A stretch of 38,082 nt of DNA, from positions 1 through 38,082 of the forward strand of contig CANQKP010000003.1 in the NCBI GenBank assembly GCA_947624495.1, written 5' to 3'. The position numbers and the translations under genes are program-made. Of the stretch, positions 7,866-16,003 are shown in pieces. Position 1 is the first letter of the stretch, and each line of letters starts with the position of its first letter. This stretch comes from an uncultured Monoglobus sp. (GTDB lineage: Bacteria; Bacillota; Clostridia; Monoglobales; Monoglobaceae). The notes beneath the pieces were generated by a model, which was not told the origin of the DNA, searched no databases, and saw only the letters and a program-made list of their open reading frames with translations.

Positions 7866-9248
7866 TTACGCTGTTACCTCTATTGTTTCTATCTCGGTAT
7901 AATTGTTTATATATTCAACGACCGCGTTTGTGATCAGCTGCCCCGGAACAACTATCGGCACACAAGGCGGACAGCAGTTCACGATCTCGGCGCAAACCCT
8001 GCCTATCGCGGCGCTGACGTCAATCACTTCGGTTTCGGCATAGAACGCCGAGCCGAGCCTTTTCGCCATCTTTATCTGCGGCAGAGGCGGCGTCTTTTTA
8101 AGCGGCTGCGGCTTAAATTCCGTTTTTGATATGTCGGTTATCGCGCGGTCGACCTTATCAAGATCTTTAAGTGTGGTGCCGGCGGTAAAGTAAAACAGCA
8201 CGTTCCGCTCGTCTGCCATTTCGGGATATATCCCGTAGTCGTGCCGAAGAAGCTCCGCGGCTCCGTAGCCGGTTATGCCAAGGCTTGAAAAATCGACCAC
8301 CATTTTCATAACGTCATAGTCGTTTTCAAGATTGCTCTTCACGACGCATGACACATTATCCAAAACGCCGATTTTTGATTTTATCTCGACTATTTTATCT
8401 ATAAGCTTGTTAAGACCGACCGACTTGTCGCTCCGCATACTGTGGACCGCCTCGTCCAGCGACGCCAGCAGCATATACGACGGACTGGACGTCTGGAGCA
8501 TATTCACGAATTTGCCCACGCGCTCGCCGGACACAAGCTCGGTATCTCCTATATGAAGCATAGCGGTCTGTCCCAAAGCCGGAAGCATCTTGTGCGCGCT
8601 CTGGACCGCCATATCCGCGCCCTGCTTAAGGGCGGGCTTTGGCAGAGCATCGCTGAACGCAAAATGAGCGCCGTGCGCCTCGTCCACCAACAGGAACATT
8701 CCGGCGCTGTGGATATGCTGCGCCAATTTTTCTATGTCCGCGCACACGCCGTAATAATTTGGCGAAGTTATAACAACGCCTGCGGCGTCCGGATTATCAT
8801 GCATGGCGTCCATAACGCTGAGCGGTCGGACCGCTCCGTAAATCCCGAACGCCGGCGCAAACTCCGGCTCAATAAACACCGGCTCAACACCCGCAAGTAT
8901 CATTGCGGCGATCACCGACTTATGGCAGCAGCGGTCAACGATCAGCTTGCTGCCCGGCGTGGTTGCCGCTAAAACGGCAGCCTGTATACCGACCGTGGAA
9001 CCATTCACCAGGAAAAACGTCCGCTTTGCGCCAAACGCCTTTGCCGCCCGCTCCTGAGCCGCTTTGAGAATTCCCTGAGGACTTTGGAGATTATCGGTAT
9101 CGTCAAATTCCGTCACGTCTATTCTGAAGGCGTTATGCCTGAACTTTGAGCTGAGTCCCTCTCCGCCGTTATGACCCGGCATATGAGCGCGGACCGCATC
9201 CTTTTTTGAAAATTTCAGCAGCTCGTCCAACAAACTTTTTTCAAACAT
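7866..9248 (-). CDS. Orn/Lys/Arg decarboxylase-family PLP enzyme (YaaO/SpeA-like)
   Basis: 460 residues from the ATG at 9248. The track start at 9290 is 14 codons earlier, but GGAGG lies 7 nt before 9248, so I prefer that. It is a fold-type I PLP enzyme: the PLP lysine is in QSAHKMLPALGQ (Lys220), the Asp contacting the pyridine nitrogen is in LVDEAHGAHF, and MPGHNGG, VTEFDDTDNL and FLVNGSTVG are family motifs. Members decarboxylate lysine, arginine or ornithine to polyamines, or act as aminotransferases; the substrate is not decided by sequence. Position next to holB matches the Bacillus yaaO neighbourhood. It appears to be the first gene of the long minus-strand run. Confidence 0.9.
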   Translation of the reverse strand: MFEKSLLDELLKFSKKDAVRAHMPGHNGGEGLSSKFRHNAFRIDVTEFDDTDNLQSPQGILKAAQERAAKAFGAKRTFFLVNGSTVGIQAAVLAATTPGSKLIVDRCCHKSVIAAMILAGVEPVFIEPEFAPAFGIYGAVRPLSVMDAMHDNPDAAGVVITSPNYYGVCADIEKLAQHIHSAGMFLLVDEAHGAHFAFSDALPKPALKQGADMAVQSAHKMLPALGQTAMLHIGDTELVSGERVGKFVNMLQTSSPSYMLLASLDEAVHSMRSDKSVGLNKLIDKIVEIKSKIGVLDNVSCVVKSNLENDYDVMKMVVDFSSLGITGYGAAELLRHDYGIYPEMADERNVLFYFTAGTTLKDLDKVDRAITDISKTEFKPQPLKKTPPLPQIKMAKRLGSAFYAETEVIDVSAAIGRVCAEIVNCCPPCVPIVVPGQLITNAVVEYINNYTEIETIEVTA

Positions 9249-9290
9249 AACATAACCTCCCTTGAAATCATTTTTCCTCTCCGCCTCCAT

Positions 9291-9362
9291 TTCCCTTAGG
9301 AAGGGGAGGTGCCTGCAAAGCAGGCGGTGGGGGCAGCCCTTCGGGCGGATAATATCCGCCCC
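9291..9362. repeat. Hairpin-rich intergenic element
   Basis: About 70 bp between glyQS and the YaaO-like gene. It holds consecutive short inverted repeats: CCCTT/AAGGG, GCCTGC/GCAGGC with loop AAA, GCCCTTCGGGC, and GGGCGGATAATATCCGCCC. It is more GC-rich than its surroundings. On the minus strand it follows glyQS and could end its transcript, but no clear U-tract follows the last stem. Its mosaic of small palindromes looks like the dispersed intergenic repeats common in Clostridia. Only one copy of this exact form was found in the window. Confidence 0.55.
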
Positions 9363-9388
9363 AACAGTATAAGGCGCGCATTTATATA

Positions 9389-10771
9389 TCAGAACTTTAA
9401 TCTTTCGTTTATATATTCCTTCAAATCCTCTATTTTAATTCGCTCCTGCTCCATACTGTCGCGGTGGCGGACAGTCACACAGCCGTCGTCCTTTGAGTCA
9501 AAGTCGTACGTAATGCAGAAGGGCGTTCCGATCTCGTCCTGACGGCGGTACCTCTTGCCTATCGAGCCTGCCTCGTCATACTCGCACATAAAATCCGCGC
9601 ACAGATCGGCGTAAACCGCTTTCGCTTCATCCGAAAGCTTTTTAGAAAGCGGAAGAACAGCCGCCTTTATCGGCGCGATCGCCGGGTGGAAGTGCATAAC
9701 AACACGTGTGTCGTTCTTTTCGGGGTCAACGACCTCCTCGTCATACGCCTCGACCAGGAATGCAAGCGCAACTCTGTCAGCGCCCAGCGACGGCTCTATG
9801 CAGTAAGGAATGTACTTTTCACCCGTCTCCGGATCGGTGTACTCCATCTTCTCACCGCTGTGCTCGCTGTGGCTCTTTAAGTCAAAGTCGGTCCTGTCGG
9901 CAATGCCCCAAAGCTCGCCCCATCCAAACGGGAACAGGTATTCTATGTCAGTTGTGGCGTTCGAGTAGTGGGAAAGCTCCTCCGGTCTGTGGTCGCGGAG
10001 GCGGATGTTCTCCTTCTTAATTCCAAGCGACAGCAGGAAGTTCTCGCAATAATCCTTCCAATACTTAAACCATTCAAGGTCTGTGCCGGGCTTGCAGAAG
10101 AACTCAAGCTCCATTTGCTCAAACTCTCTTGTTCTGAATATAAAGTTACCGGGAGTGATCTCGTTCCTGAACGACTTGCCCACCTGCGCGATACCGAACG
10201 GTACCTTCTTGCGCGATGTTCTCTGGACCGCCTTGAAGTTTACGAATATGCCCTGTGCCGTTTCGGGACGAAGATATATTTCGCTTGAGCTGTCCTCGGT
10301 AACTCCTTGATATGTCTTAAACATCAGATTGAATTTTCTTATATCGGTAAAGTTGTGTTTGCCGCACTCCGGACACGGTATGTCGTGCTCGTTGATGTAC
10401 TCGACCATTTGCTCATCCGACCAGCCGTCGGCATTCTCGCCAGAAAAATCCTCGATCAGTTTGTCCGCACGGAAGCGAGCCTTGCACTCCTTGCAGTCCA
10501 TAAGCGGATCCGAAAAGCCGCCCACATGACCCGACGCGACCCAAACCTTGGGGTTCATGAGTATCGCCGCGTCAAGCCCCACATTGTAGGGACTCTCCTG
10601 AACAAACTTCTTTCTCCACGCATTTTTCACGTTGTTCTTGAACTCAACGCCAAGCGGACCGTAATCCCAGGAGTTCGCCAACCCCCCGTATATATCGGAG
10701 CCGGGATACACAAAGCCCCTGCCCTTGCACAATGCCACAATTTTTTCCATAGTTTTCTCTTGGTTTTGCAA
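9389..10771 (-). CDS. glyQS: Glycyl-tRNA synthetase, single-chain (alpha2) type
   Basis: 460 residues, the usual length. It is a class II synthetase that charges tRNA-Gly. The N-terminus [21 protein letters not shown] and the motif-1 region [15 protein letters not shown] are diagnostic. Motif 2 is in [25 protein letters not shown], and motif 3 is in [16 protein letters not shown]. The C-terminal anticodon-binding domain includes [14 protein letters not shown]. The track start is TTG at 10771 with GAAAGG 9 nt upstream; the ATG at 10750 is possible but has a poorer site. No T-box is visible in the short leader. Confidence 0.96.
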   Translation of the reverse strand: MQNQEKTMEKIVALCKGRGFVYPGSDIYGGLANSWDYGPLGVEFKNNVKNAWRKKFVQESPYNVGLDAAILMNPKVWVASGHVGGFSDPLMDCKECKARFRADKLIEDFSGENADGWSDEQMVEYINEHDIPCPECGKHNFTDIRKFNLMFKTYQGVTEDSSSEIYLRPETAQGIFVNFKAVQRTSRKKVPFGIAQVGKSFRNEITPGNFIFRTREFEQMELEFFCKPGTDLEWFKYWKDYCENFLLSLGIKKENIRLRDHRPEELSHYSNATTDIEYLFPFGWGELWGIADRTDFDLKSHSEHSGEKMEYTDPETGEKYIPYCIEPSLGADRVALAFLVEAYDEEVVDPEKNDTRVVMHFHPAIAPIKAAVLPLSKKLSDEAKAVYADLCADFMCEYDEAGSIGKRYRRQDEIGTPFCITYDFDSKDDGCVTVRHRDSMEQERIKIEDLKEYINERLKF

Positions 10772-10926
10772 TTTGATCAGCCTTTCTGTTCTAAATTCGG
10801 GTCAGGACATACCAAAACCCTATAATTCACCAAAATATCAATCATTATAAATTATAATATAAACATATCCATTTTTCAAGTATTTTTTTCATTTGTTATA
10901 TAATTGATATAATTTAAATTAAAAGA

Positions 10927-10973
10927 AGAGGCTGACGCAAAACGGTTTCTTGAACCGTTTTGCGTCAGCCTCT
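10927..10973 (-). terminator. Intrinsic terminator with a 21-bp perfect stem after rpmE
   Basis: Arms 10927-10947 and 10953-10973 are perfect complements around a 5-nt loop. On the minus strand the stem is followed by TCTTTTAATTT and lies just after the rpmE stop. The plus strand also has a T-tract (TGTTTTTT), so it could work both ways. The AGAGGCTGACGCAAAA arm resembles palindromes that recur in Firmicutes genomes. Confidence 0.85.
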
Positions 10974-10985
10974 GTTTTTTCAACA

Positions 10986-11189
10986 TTATTTGTCGAGACC
11001 GTAACGCTTTCTGAACTTATCAACTCTACCGCCGGTATCAACCAGCTTCTGCTTACCTGTGTAGAACGGGTGGCAAGCGGAACAAATTTCTATACGGATA
11101 TCCTTCTTTGTGGAACCGGTGTCAATAACGTTGCCGCAAGCGCACTTTATCTGCGTCTGCTGATAATTGGGATGAATTCCTTCCTTCAT
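10986..11189 (-). CDS. rpmE: 50S ribosomal protein L31
   Basis: 67 residues, a normal length for L31. [10 protein letters not shown] is the standard N-terminus, and [24 protein letters not shown] is the conserved core. Cys residues in KCACGN and ICSACHPF form the zinc site of the zinc-containing (C+) form, as opposed to the zinc-free paralogue made under zinc starvation. GAGGTG precedes the ATG. It is a single-gene unit with its own promoter upstream and a strong terminator downstream. The roughly 80-nt leader could hold an autoregulatory structure. Confidence 0.97.
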   Translation of the reverse strand: MKEGIHPNYQQTQIKCACGNVIDTGSTKKDIRIEICSACHPFYTGKQKLVDTGGRVDKFRKRYGLDK

Positions 11190-11269
11190 TATGTTTCACC
11201 TCTTTCGATTTTATTATGGACAAGAGCTTTTACGCTCCATTATTTACGTTCCTAAATTGCAACCAAGAC

Positions 11270-11298
11270 ATTATAACACATTATTTTGTGAATTGCAA
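11270..11298 (-). promoter_or_regulatory. Sigma-A promoter of rpmE
   Basis: On the minus strand, TTGCAA (-35, 11293-11298), a 17-bp spacer and a perfect TATAAT (-10, 11270-11275) lie about 80 nt before the rpmE ATG. The leader contains a small GAGC/GCTC hairpin near 11229-11243. Confidence 0.8.
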
Positions 11299-11375
11299 TA
11301 GTTTTTTTAAATTTTTTTAATAATCGCACAAACTGCGCATTTTCAATTTTAATATTTTATAAAAATATTAATATC

Positions 11376-11462
11376 GAGGGGTTTTAGGGGACAAGTCCCC
11401 TAATTCGTTCCACCCGAGAGGTGGAGCAAACCCGCCCGGGCTAGGCGGGCGGAACCGGGTCC
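11376..11462. repeat. GC-rich palindrome cluster downstream of pfkA
   Basis: This GC-rich block lies in a very AT-rich intergenic region. It has AGGGGAC/GTCCCCT (loop AA), then an outer GTTCC/GGAAC pair enclosing two hairpins, CCACC/GGTGG and CCCGCC/GGCGGG. The predicted fold is a small three-way junction. No coding potential is seen. The rest of 11190-11601 holds the rpmE leader and promoter, AT-rich sequence, and the duplicated pfkA end. Confidence 0.55.
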
Positions 11463-11504
11463 GGCATTAAAAAGTTTGAAAAACGAAGTTTTCCACACGC
11501 CGAA

Positions 11505-11634
11505 ATTTCAATATTTTTGTATAAAAAATATTAATATCAATCATCACACATATGCGCCGCGTACCGCAGACTTTAATATTTTTGTATAAAAAATATTAAA
11601 GTTAATCCCCAAGACACATATGCACCGCGCGGGC
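11505..11634 (-). repeat. Tandem partial duplication of the pfkA 3' end and its AT-rich palindrome
   Basis: Two adjacent units about 65 bp apart share an identical 25-bp palindrome, AATATTTTTGTATAAAAAATATTAA, at 11509-11533 and 11574-11598. This is followed on the plus strand by AATC and a similar ACACATATGC(G/A)CCGCG segment. In the second unit that segment encodes the last residues of PfkA (AVHMCLGD). The first unit is a diverged copy outside the gene. A third, weaker version of the palindrome lies near 11348-11370. Confidence 0.75.
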
Positions 11635-12702
11635 AGCCTTGACCCAATGACTGGTTTCCTCGACCGCCTTATTCTTGCCGATAACATTCTCAAGCGAGTC
11701 GTAGCCGAGCTTTGCGCCGTCCAGAATAACCATGTTTCCGAACTTGCCCTCCATAAGCAGCTCCACGGCGTATGCACCGTAGCGCGTTGACAAAATTCTG
11801 TCGTTGGCTGTGGGCGAACCTCCGCGCTGGGTATGACCCAAGATCGTGGCGCGGCACTCAAGACCCGCGAGGTGTTCAAGCTGTCCCGCAATCACTTCGC
11901 CTATTCCGCCGAGACGAATAGGATCGGGGCTGTTCTCGACGATCTTTGATATTACTATGTCGCCGTCCAGCGGCTTCGCGCCCTCGGCGACAACAACGAT
12001 TGCAAAGTTCTTGCCTCTTGCTCTGTTCTCCTTGATCGCTTCCGCGACCTTGTTGATATCATAAGGTATCTCCGGTATCAATGCCGCGTCCGCGCCGCCG
12101 GCAAGAGCCGATGCGATAGCGATAAATCCCGCGTATCTTCCCATAACCTCAACCACTATAGTCCTGCTGTGCGACTCCGCGGTGGTCCTCAGCTTATCTA
12201 TAGCCTCTGTGGCGGTCGCAACGGCAGTGTCAAATCCGAATGTCGTGTCGGTTGACGCCAAATCATTATCGATCGTCTTGGGTACGCCTATCACCTTAAC
12301 GCCCTTGCGCGCAAAATCGCGTCCGGATGTGAGTGTTCCGTCGCCGCCTATTACAATAAGCGCGTCTATGCCCGCCTTATTCAGGTTCTCAACGCCAACA
12401 TCCGAAACGTCGCCGCGGCGCTGATGACCGTACTCATCAATATATGTGTAGTTAAACAGGTTGTCTTTATTGGAGCTGTAGAGTATTGTGCCGCCTTTTG
12501 AAATTATTCCGGACACGTCGTGCAGCCCAAGCGGAACAAACTCCTGCTCGCCCAAATAAAGACCGCGGTATCCGTGCTTAATGCCTACAACCTCAAGATT
12601 GTACTTCTGGATGGCAGTCTTTACGACCGCTCTTATAACCGCATTCAGTCCGGGACAGTCCCCTCCGGCTGTCATAACTCCGATTTTTTTGATCTCGCTC
12701 AT
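11602..12702 (-). CDS. pfkA: 6-phosphofructokinase (group III, probably ATP-dependent)
   Basis: 366 residues, longer than the 320 of the Bacillus enzyme and typical of group III PFK. It phosphorylates fructose 6-phosphate in glycolysis. Motifs are GVMTAGGDCPGLNAVIR, VIGGDGTLTSGRDFA, GVPKTIDNDLASTDTTFGFDTA with the catalytic Asp, and VEVMGRYAGFIA. Phosphoryl-donor choice depends on the GGDGT glycine (Gly122), which favours ATP; PPi enzymes carry Asp there. Lys142 in PKTIDND is shared by group III ATP and PPi enzymes. Donor specificity is therefore inferred. AGGAGG lies 7 nt before the ATG. It is divergent from apgM. Confidence 0.93.
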   Translation of the reverse strand: MSEIKKIGVMTAGGDCPGLNAVIRAVVKTAIQKYNLEVVGIKHGYRGLYLGEQEFVPLGLHDVSGIISKGGTILYSSNKDNLFNYTYIDEYGHQRRGDVSDVGVENLNKAGIDALIVIGGDGTLTSGRDFARKGVKVIGVPKTIDNDLASTDTTFGFDTAVATATEAIDKLRTTAESHSRTIVVEVMGRYAGFIAIASALAGGADAALIPEIPYDINKVAEAIKENRARGKNFAIVVVAEGAKPLDGDIVISKIVENSPDPIRLGGIGEVIAGQLEHLAGLECRATILGHTQRGGSPTANDRILSTRYGAYAVELLMEGKFGNMVILDGAKLGYDSLENVIGKNKAVEETSHWVKAARAVHMCLGD

Positions 12703-12926
12703 ACAAAAACCTCCTATATAAGCCGTAAATTCAACATTAAATATTATTGCGAAAAATTAACACACTATAACAGTTTACTCCAAGCAGGGGTAAAAAGCAA
12801 GATAAAAAGCAGTATCGGCGCTATTTTTGTATACTGTAACAAAAACCAAATTAATAAGGAATGTTTTTTTCAATATTTTTCCGCATTAAAAATTGTTAAA
12901 AATTAAACAAAATCCAAATATCAGCG

Positions 12927-12955
12927 TTGACAACAGCCCCTAACAGTTGTATAAT
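12927..12955 (+). promoter_or_regulatory. Consensus sigma-A promoter of apgM
   Basis: Perfect TTGACA (12927-12932) and perfect TATAAT (12950-12955) with a 17-bp spacer lie 40 bp before the apgM ATG. No mismatch to consensus suggests strong constitutive transcription. The rest of the 290-bp pfkA-apgM gap is AT-rich; no clear pfkA promoter could be fixed, with only a weak TTGCTT-17-TAAACT candidate on the minus strand. Confidence 0.88.
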
Positions 12956-12995
12956 TATTTTATTGTGACCAAAATCAAACACGAGGTGAAATATT

Positions 12996-14198
12996 ATGAA
13001 ATATGTAGTTATTTTAACCGACGGAGCCGCCGACACACCGGTGGCGGAGCTTGGCGGAAAGACCCCGTTTGAAGCGGCAAACAAGCCGCATATTGACGCG
13101 CTCGCAAAGCTTTCGGAAGTCGGAATGGTAAAAACTGTCCCTGACGATCTGCCGCCCGGCAGCGACGTTGCGAACTTAGCCGTGTTCGGATATGATCCGC
13201 AGCGGTACTACACCGGACGCTCGCCCCTTGAGGCGGTCTCAATGAACGTGCCTCTGGAGCTTACCGACACAACGTTCAGAACGAACGTTGTAACCCTTTC
13301 CGACGAGCCGAATTACGAGGACAAAACAATGGTTGATTACAGCTCGGACGAGATTTCGACCGATGAGGCGCGTGAGCTTATAAAATACGTGAATGAAAAC
13401 TTAGGCTGTGATGAATACGAGTTCTTCGGCGGCTTCAGCTACAGGCACCTTATGGTGTGGCACAACAAGAAAAACGAGTTTAAGCTGACACCTCCCCATG
13501 ATATATCCGACCGCGTTATCGGTCCGTACCTGCCAAAGGACGAGACGCTCAAAAGCCTTATGAAGCAAAGCTATGAGCTGCTCAAGGATCATCCGGTAAA
13601 CAAGTCGCGCATTGAGCGCGGACTTAATCCCGCAAACTCAATATGGATCTGGGGCAACGGCACCAAGCCCGACCTGCCAACGTACGCCGAGCATTTCGGC
13701 GTAAAGGGAACTGTTGTCTCGGCTGTTGATCTGATAAAGGGCATAGGACGCTGCGCCGGACTCAATGTGCCTGAAATAGAGGGCGCGACCGGCAATGTCA
13801 ATACCAACTTTGACGGCAAGGCAGCAGCGGCAATAAACGCACTCAAAAACGACGGCGACTTTGTATATATCCACCTTGAGGCTCCGGACGAGGCGGGACA
13901 CAGACATGAGATCGACAACAAGGTAAAATCGATAGAGCTGATCGACCAAAAGATAGTGGCTCCGGTGCTTGACTATTTAAAGGGCTGCGGCGAGGATTTC
14001 AGAATTCTGCTTATGCCCGACCATCCCACGCCTCTTGCAACAAGAACTCATTCCTCGGCGCCTATCCCGTATATGCTGTACCAAAGCGCGGACGAAAAGG
14101 ACAGCGGAGTTGAGTCCTACACCGAGGCTGAAGCCGCAAAGACCGGAATATTCGTGCCGGACGGCTACACATTGGCAGGCAAGCTGCTCAAAAAATAG
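12996..14198 (+). CDS. apgM: Cofactor-independent phosphoglycerate mutase, archaeal type
   Basis: 400 residues, matching the ApgM/COG3635 family rather than the 510-residue GpmI. It interconverts 3- and 2-phosphoglycerate. It belongs to the alkaline phosphatase superfamily: metal ligands are in ILTDGAAD (Asp8), the phosphorylated Ser is Ser56 in PPGSDVANLAVFGYDP, and later metal ligands are in EAPDEAGHRHE, LLMPDHPTP and TRTHSSAPIP. GAGGTG lies 7 nt before the ATG, behind a consensus promoter. Divergence from pfkA groups two glycolytic steps. Some family members near homoserine genes act as phosphoserine-type enzymes, but that context is absent here. Confidence 0.92.
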   Translation: MKYVVILTDGAADTPVAELGGKTPFEAANKPHIDALAKLSEVGMVKTVPDDLPPGSDVANLAVFGYDPQRYYTGRSPLEAVSMNVPLELTDTTFRTNVVTLSDEPNYEDKTMVDYSSDEISTDEARELIKYVNENLGCDEYEFFGGFSYRHLMVWHNKKNEFKLTPPHDISDRVIGPYLPKDETLKSLMKQSYELLKDHPVNKSRIERGLNPANSIWIWGNGTKPDLPTYAEHFGVKGTVVSAVDLIKGIGRCAGLNVPEIEGATGNVNTNFDGKAAAAINALKNDGDFVYIHLEAPDEAGHRHEIDNKVKSIELIDQKIVAPVLDYLKGCGEDFRILLMPDHPTPLATRTHSSAPIPYMLYQSADEKDSGVESYTEAEAAKTGIFVPDGYTLAGKLLKK

Positions 14199-14237
14199 TA
14201 TACACATATCAAGTATTAAAAGATTTTAACAAATAGC

Positions 14238-14277
14238 GGCAAATGCGGAAATAATTCTTGCATTTGCCCTTTTTTTG
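14238..14277 (+). terminator. Candidate terminator of apgM overlapping the purA promoter
   Basis: A 9-bp stem, GGCAAATGC (14238-14246) and GCATTTGCC (14260-14268), has a 13-nt loop and is followed by TTTTTTT. Its right arm covers the -35 box of the purA promoter, so termination and initiation signals share the same bases. Confidence 0.6.
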
Positions 14278-14286
14278 TGTTATTAT
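14258..14286 (+). promoter_or_regulatory. Sigma-A promoter of purA
   Basis: TTGCAT (14258-14263), a 17-bp T-rich spacer and TATTAT (14281-14286) lie 33 bp before the purA ATG. The -35 box lies in the stem of the preceding hairpin. Confidence 0.7.
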
Positions 14287-14319
14287 ATATGGGTGTGTTT
14301 AAAAAGGAGTGAAATATAA

Positions 14320-15591
<1,272 letters not shown>

Positions 15592-15599
15592 GTTTTAAT

Positions 15600-15968
15600 A
15601 TGGCTGAGAACACCAAGAAGGACGCCAAGACCGAGGGTGCAAAACCCAGAAAAAAATCAGCGTCCAAAAGCAAAATCAGCATGACCGGCAATGAATATCT
15701 TGACTATAAGGGCAAAAAACTGGTAAGGGTCGGCAACGAGATCCGCTACGGCAACGCCGAGGATCCGTATATCTGCTGCTTCCGCCTTGAGGACAATCAG
15801 GAGCTTGACGACCTCACTGTTTCAAAGCGGGTCATAATCGAGCTTAAGACCAACGAGGGCAAAGCGTCAAAGCTAATGCGCCAGGCTGAGCGCGACGGGC
15901 TTTACAAAGCGTTCGATATAGGTATGTTCTGGCTTGACCAGGCGCTGGACGCAGCAAAAAATATGTAA
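15600..15968 (+). CDS. Small basic protein of unknown function
   Basis: 122 residues, family not recognised. The first 25 residues are Lys/Ala/Ser-rich and probably disordered. The rest looks folded: NEYLDYKGKKLVRVGNEIRYG and PYICCFRLEDNQELDDL suggest beta strands, and SKLMRQAERDGLYKAFDIGMFWLDQAL suggests two amphipathic helices. No signal peptide or membrane helix. A GGTAGG site overlaps the purA end 8-10 nt before the ATG. It shares transcription with purA and is followed by a bidirectional hairpin. Confidence 0.8.
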   Translation: MAENTKKDAKTEGAKPRKKSASKSKISMTGNEYLDYKGKKLVRVGNEIRYGNAEDPYICCFRLEDNQELDDLTVSKRVIIELKTNEGKASKLMRQAERDGLYKAFDIGMFWLDQALDAAKNM

Positions 15969-15974
15969 ATATTA

Positions 15975-16003
15975 AACTGAGTGTCTCACCGAGACACTCA
16001 GTT
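15975..16003. terminator. Bidirectional hairpin between convergent genes
   Basis: A 13-bp perfect stem, AACTGAGTGTCTC and its complement, surrounds a 3-nt loop. It lies between the plus-strand unknown gene and the minus-strand GH3 gene and touches the latter's stop codon. The flanks are AT-rich on both sides but without a long U-tract. Confidence 0.65.

Noticed and set aside
10772-10926. T-box riboswitch upstream of glyQS
   Set aside because: The leader is short and AT-rich, with no TGGNACC-type T-box sequence and no antiterminator fold.
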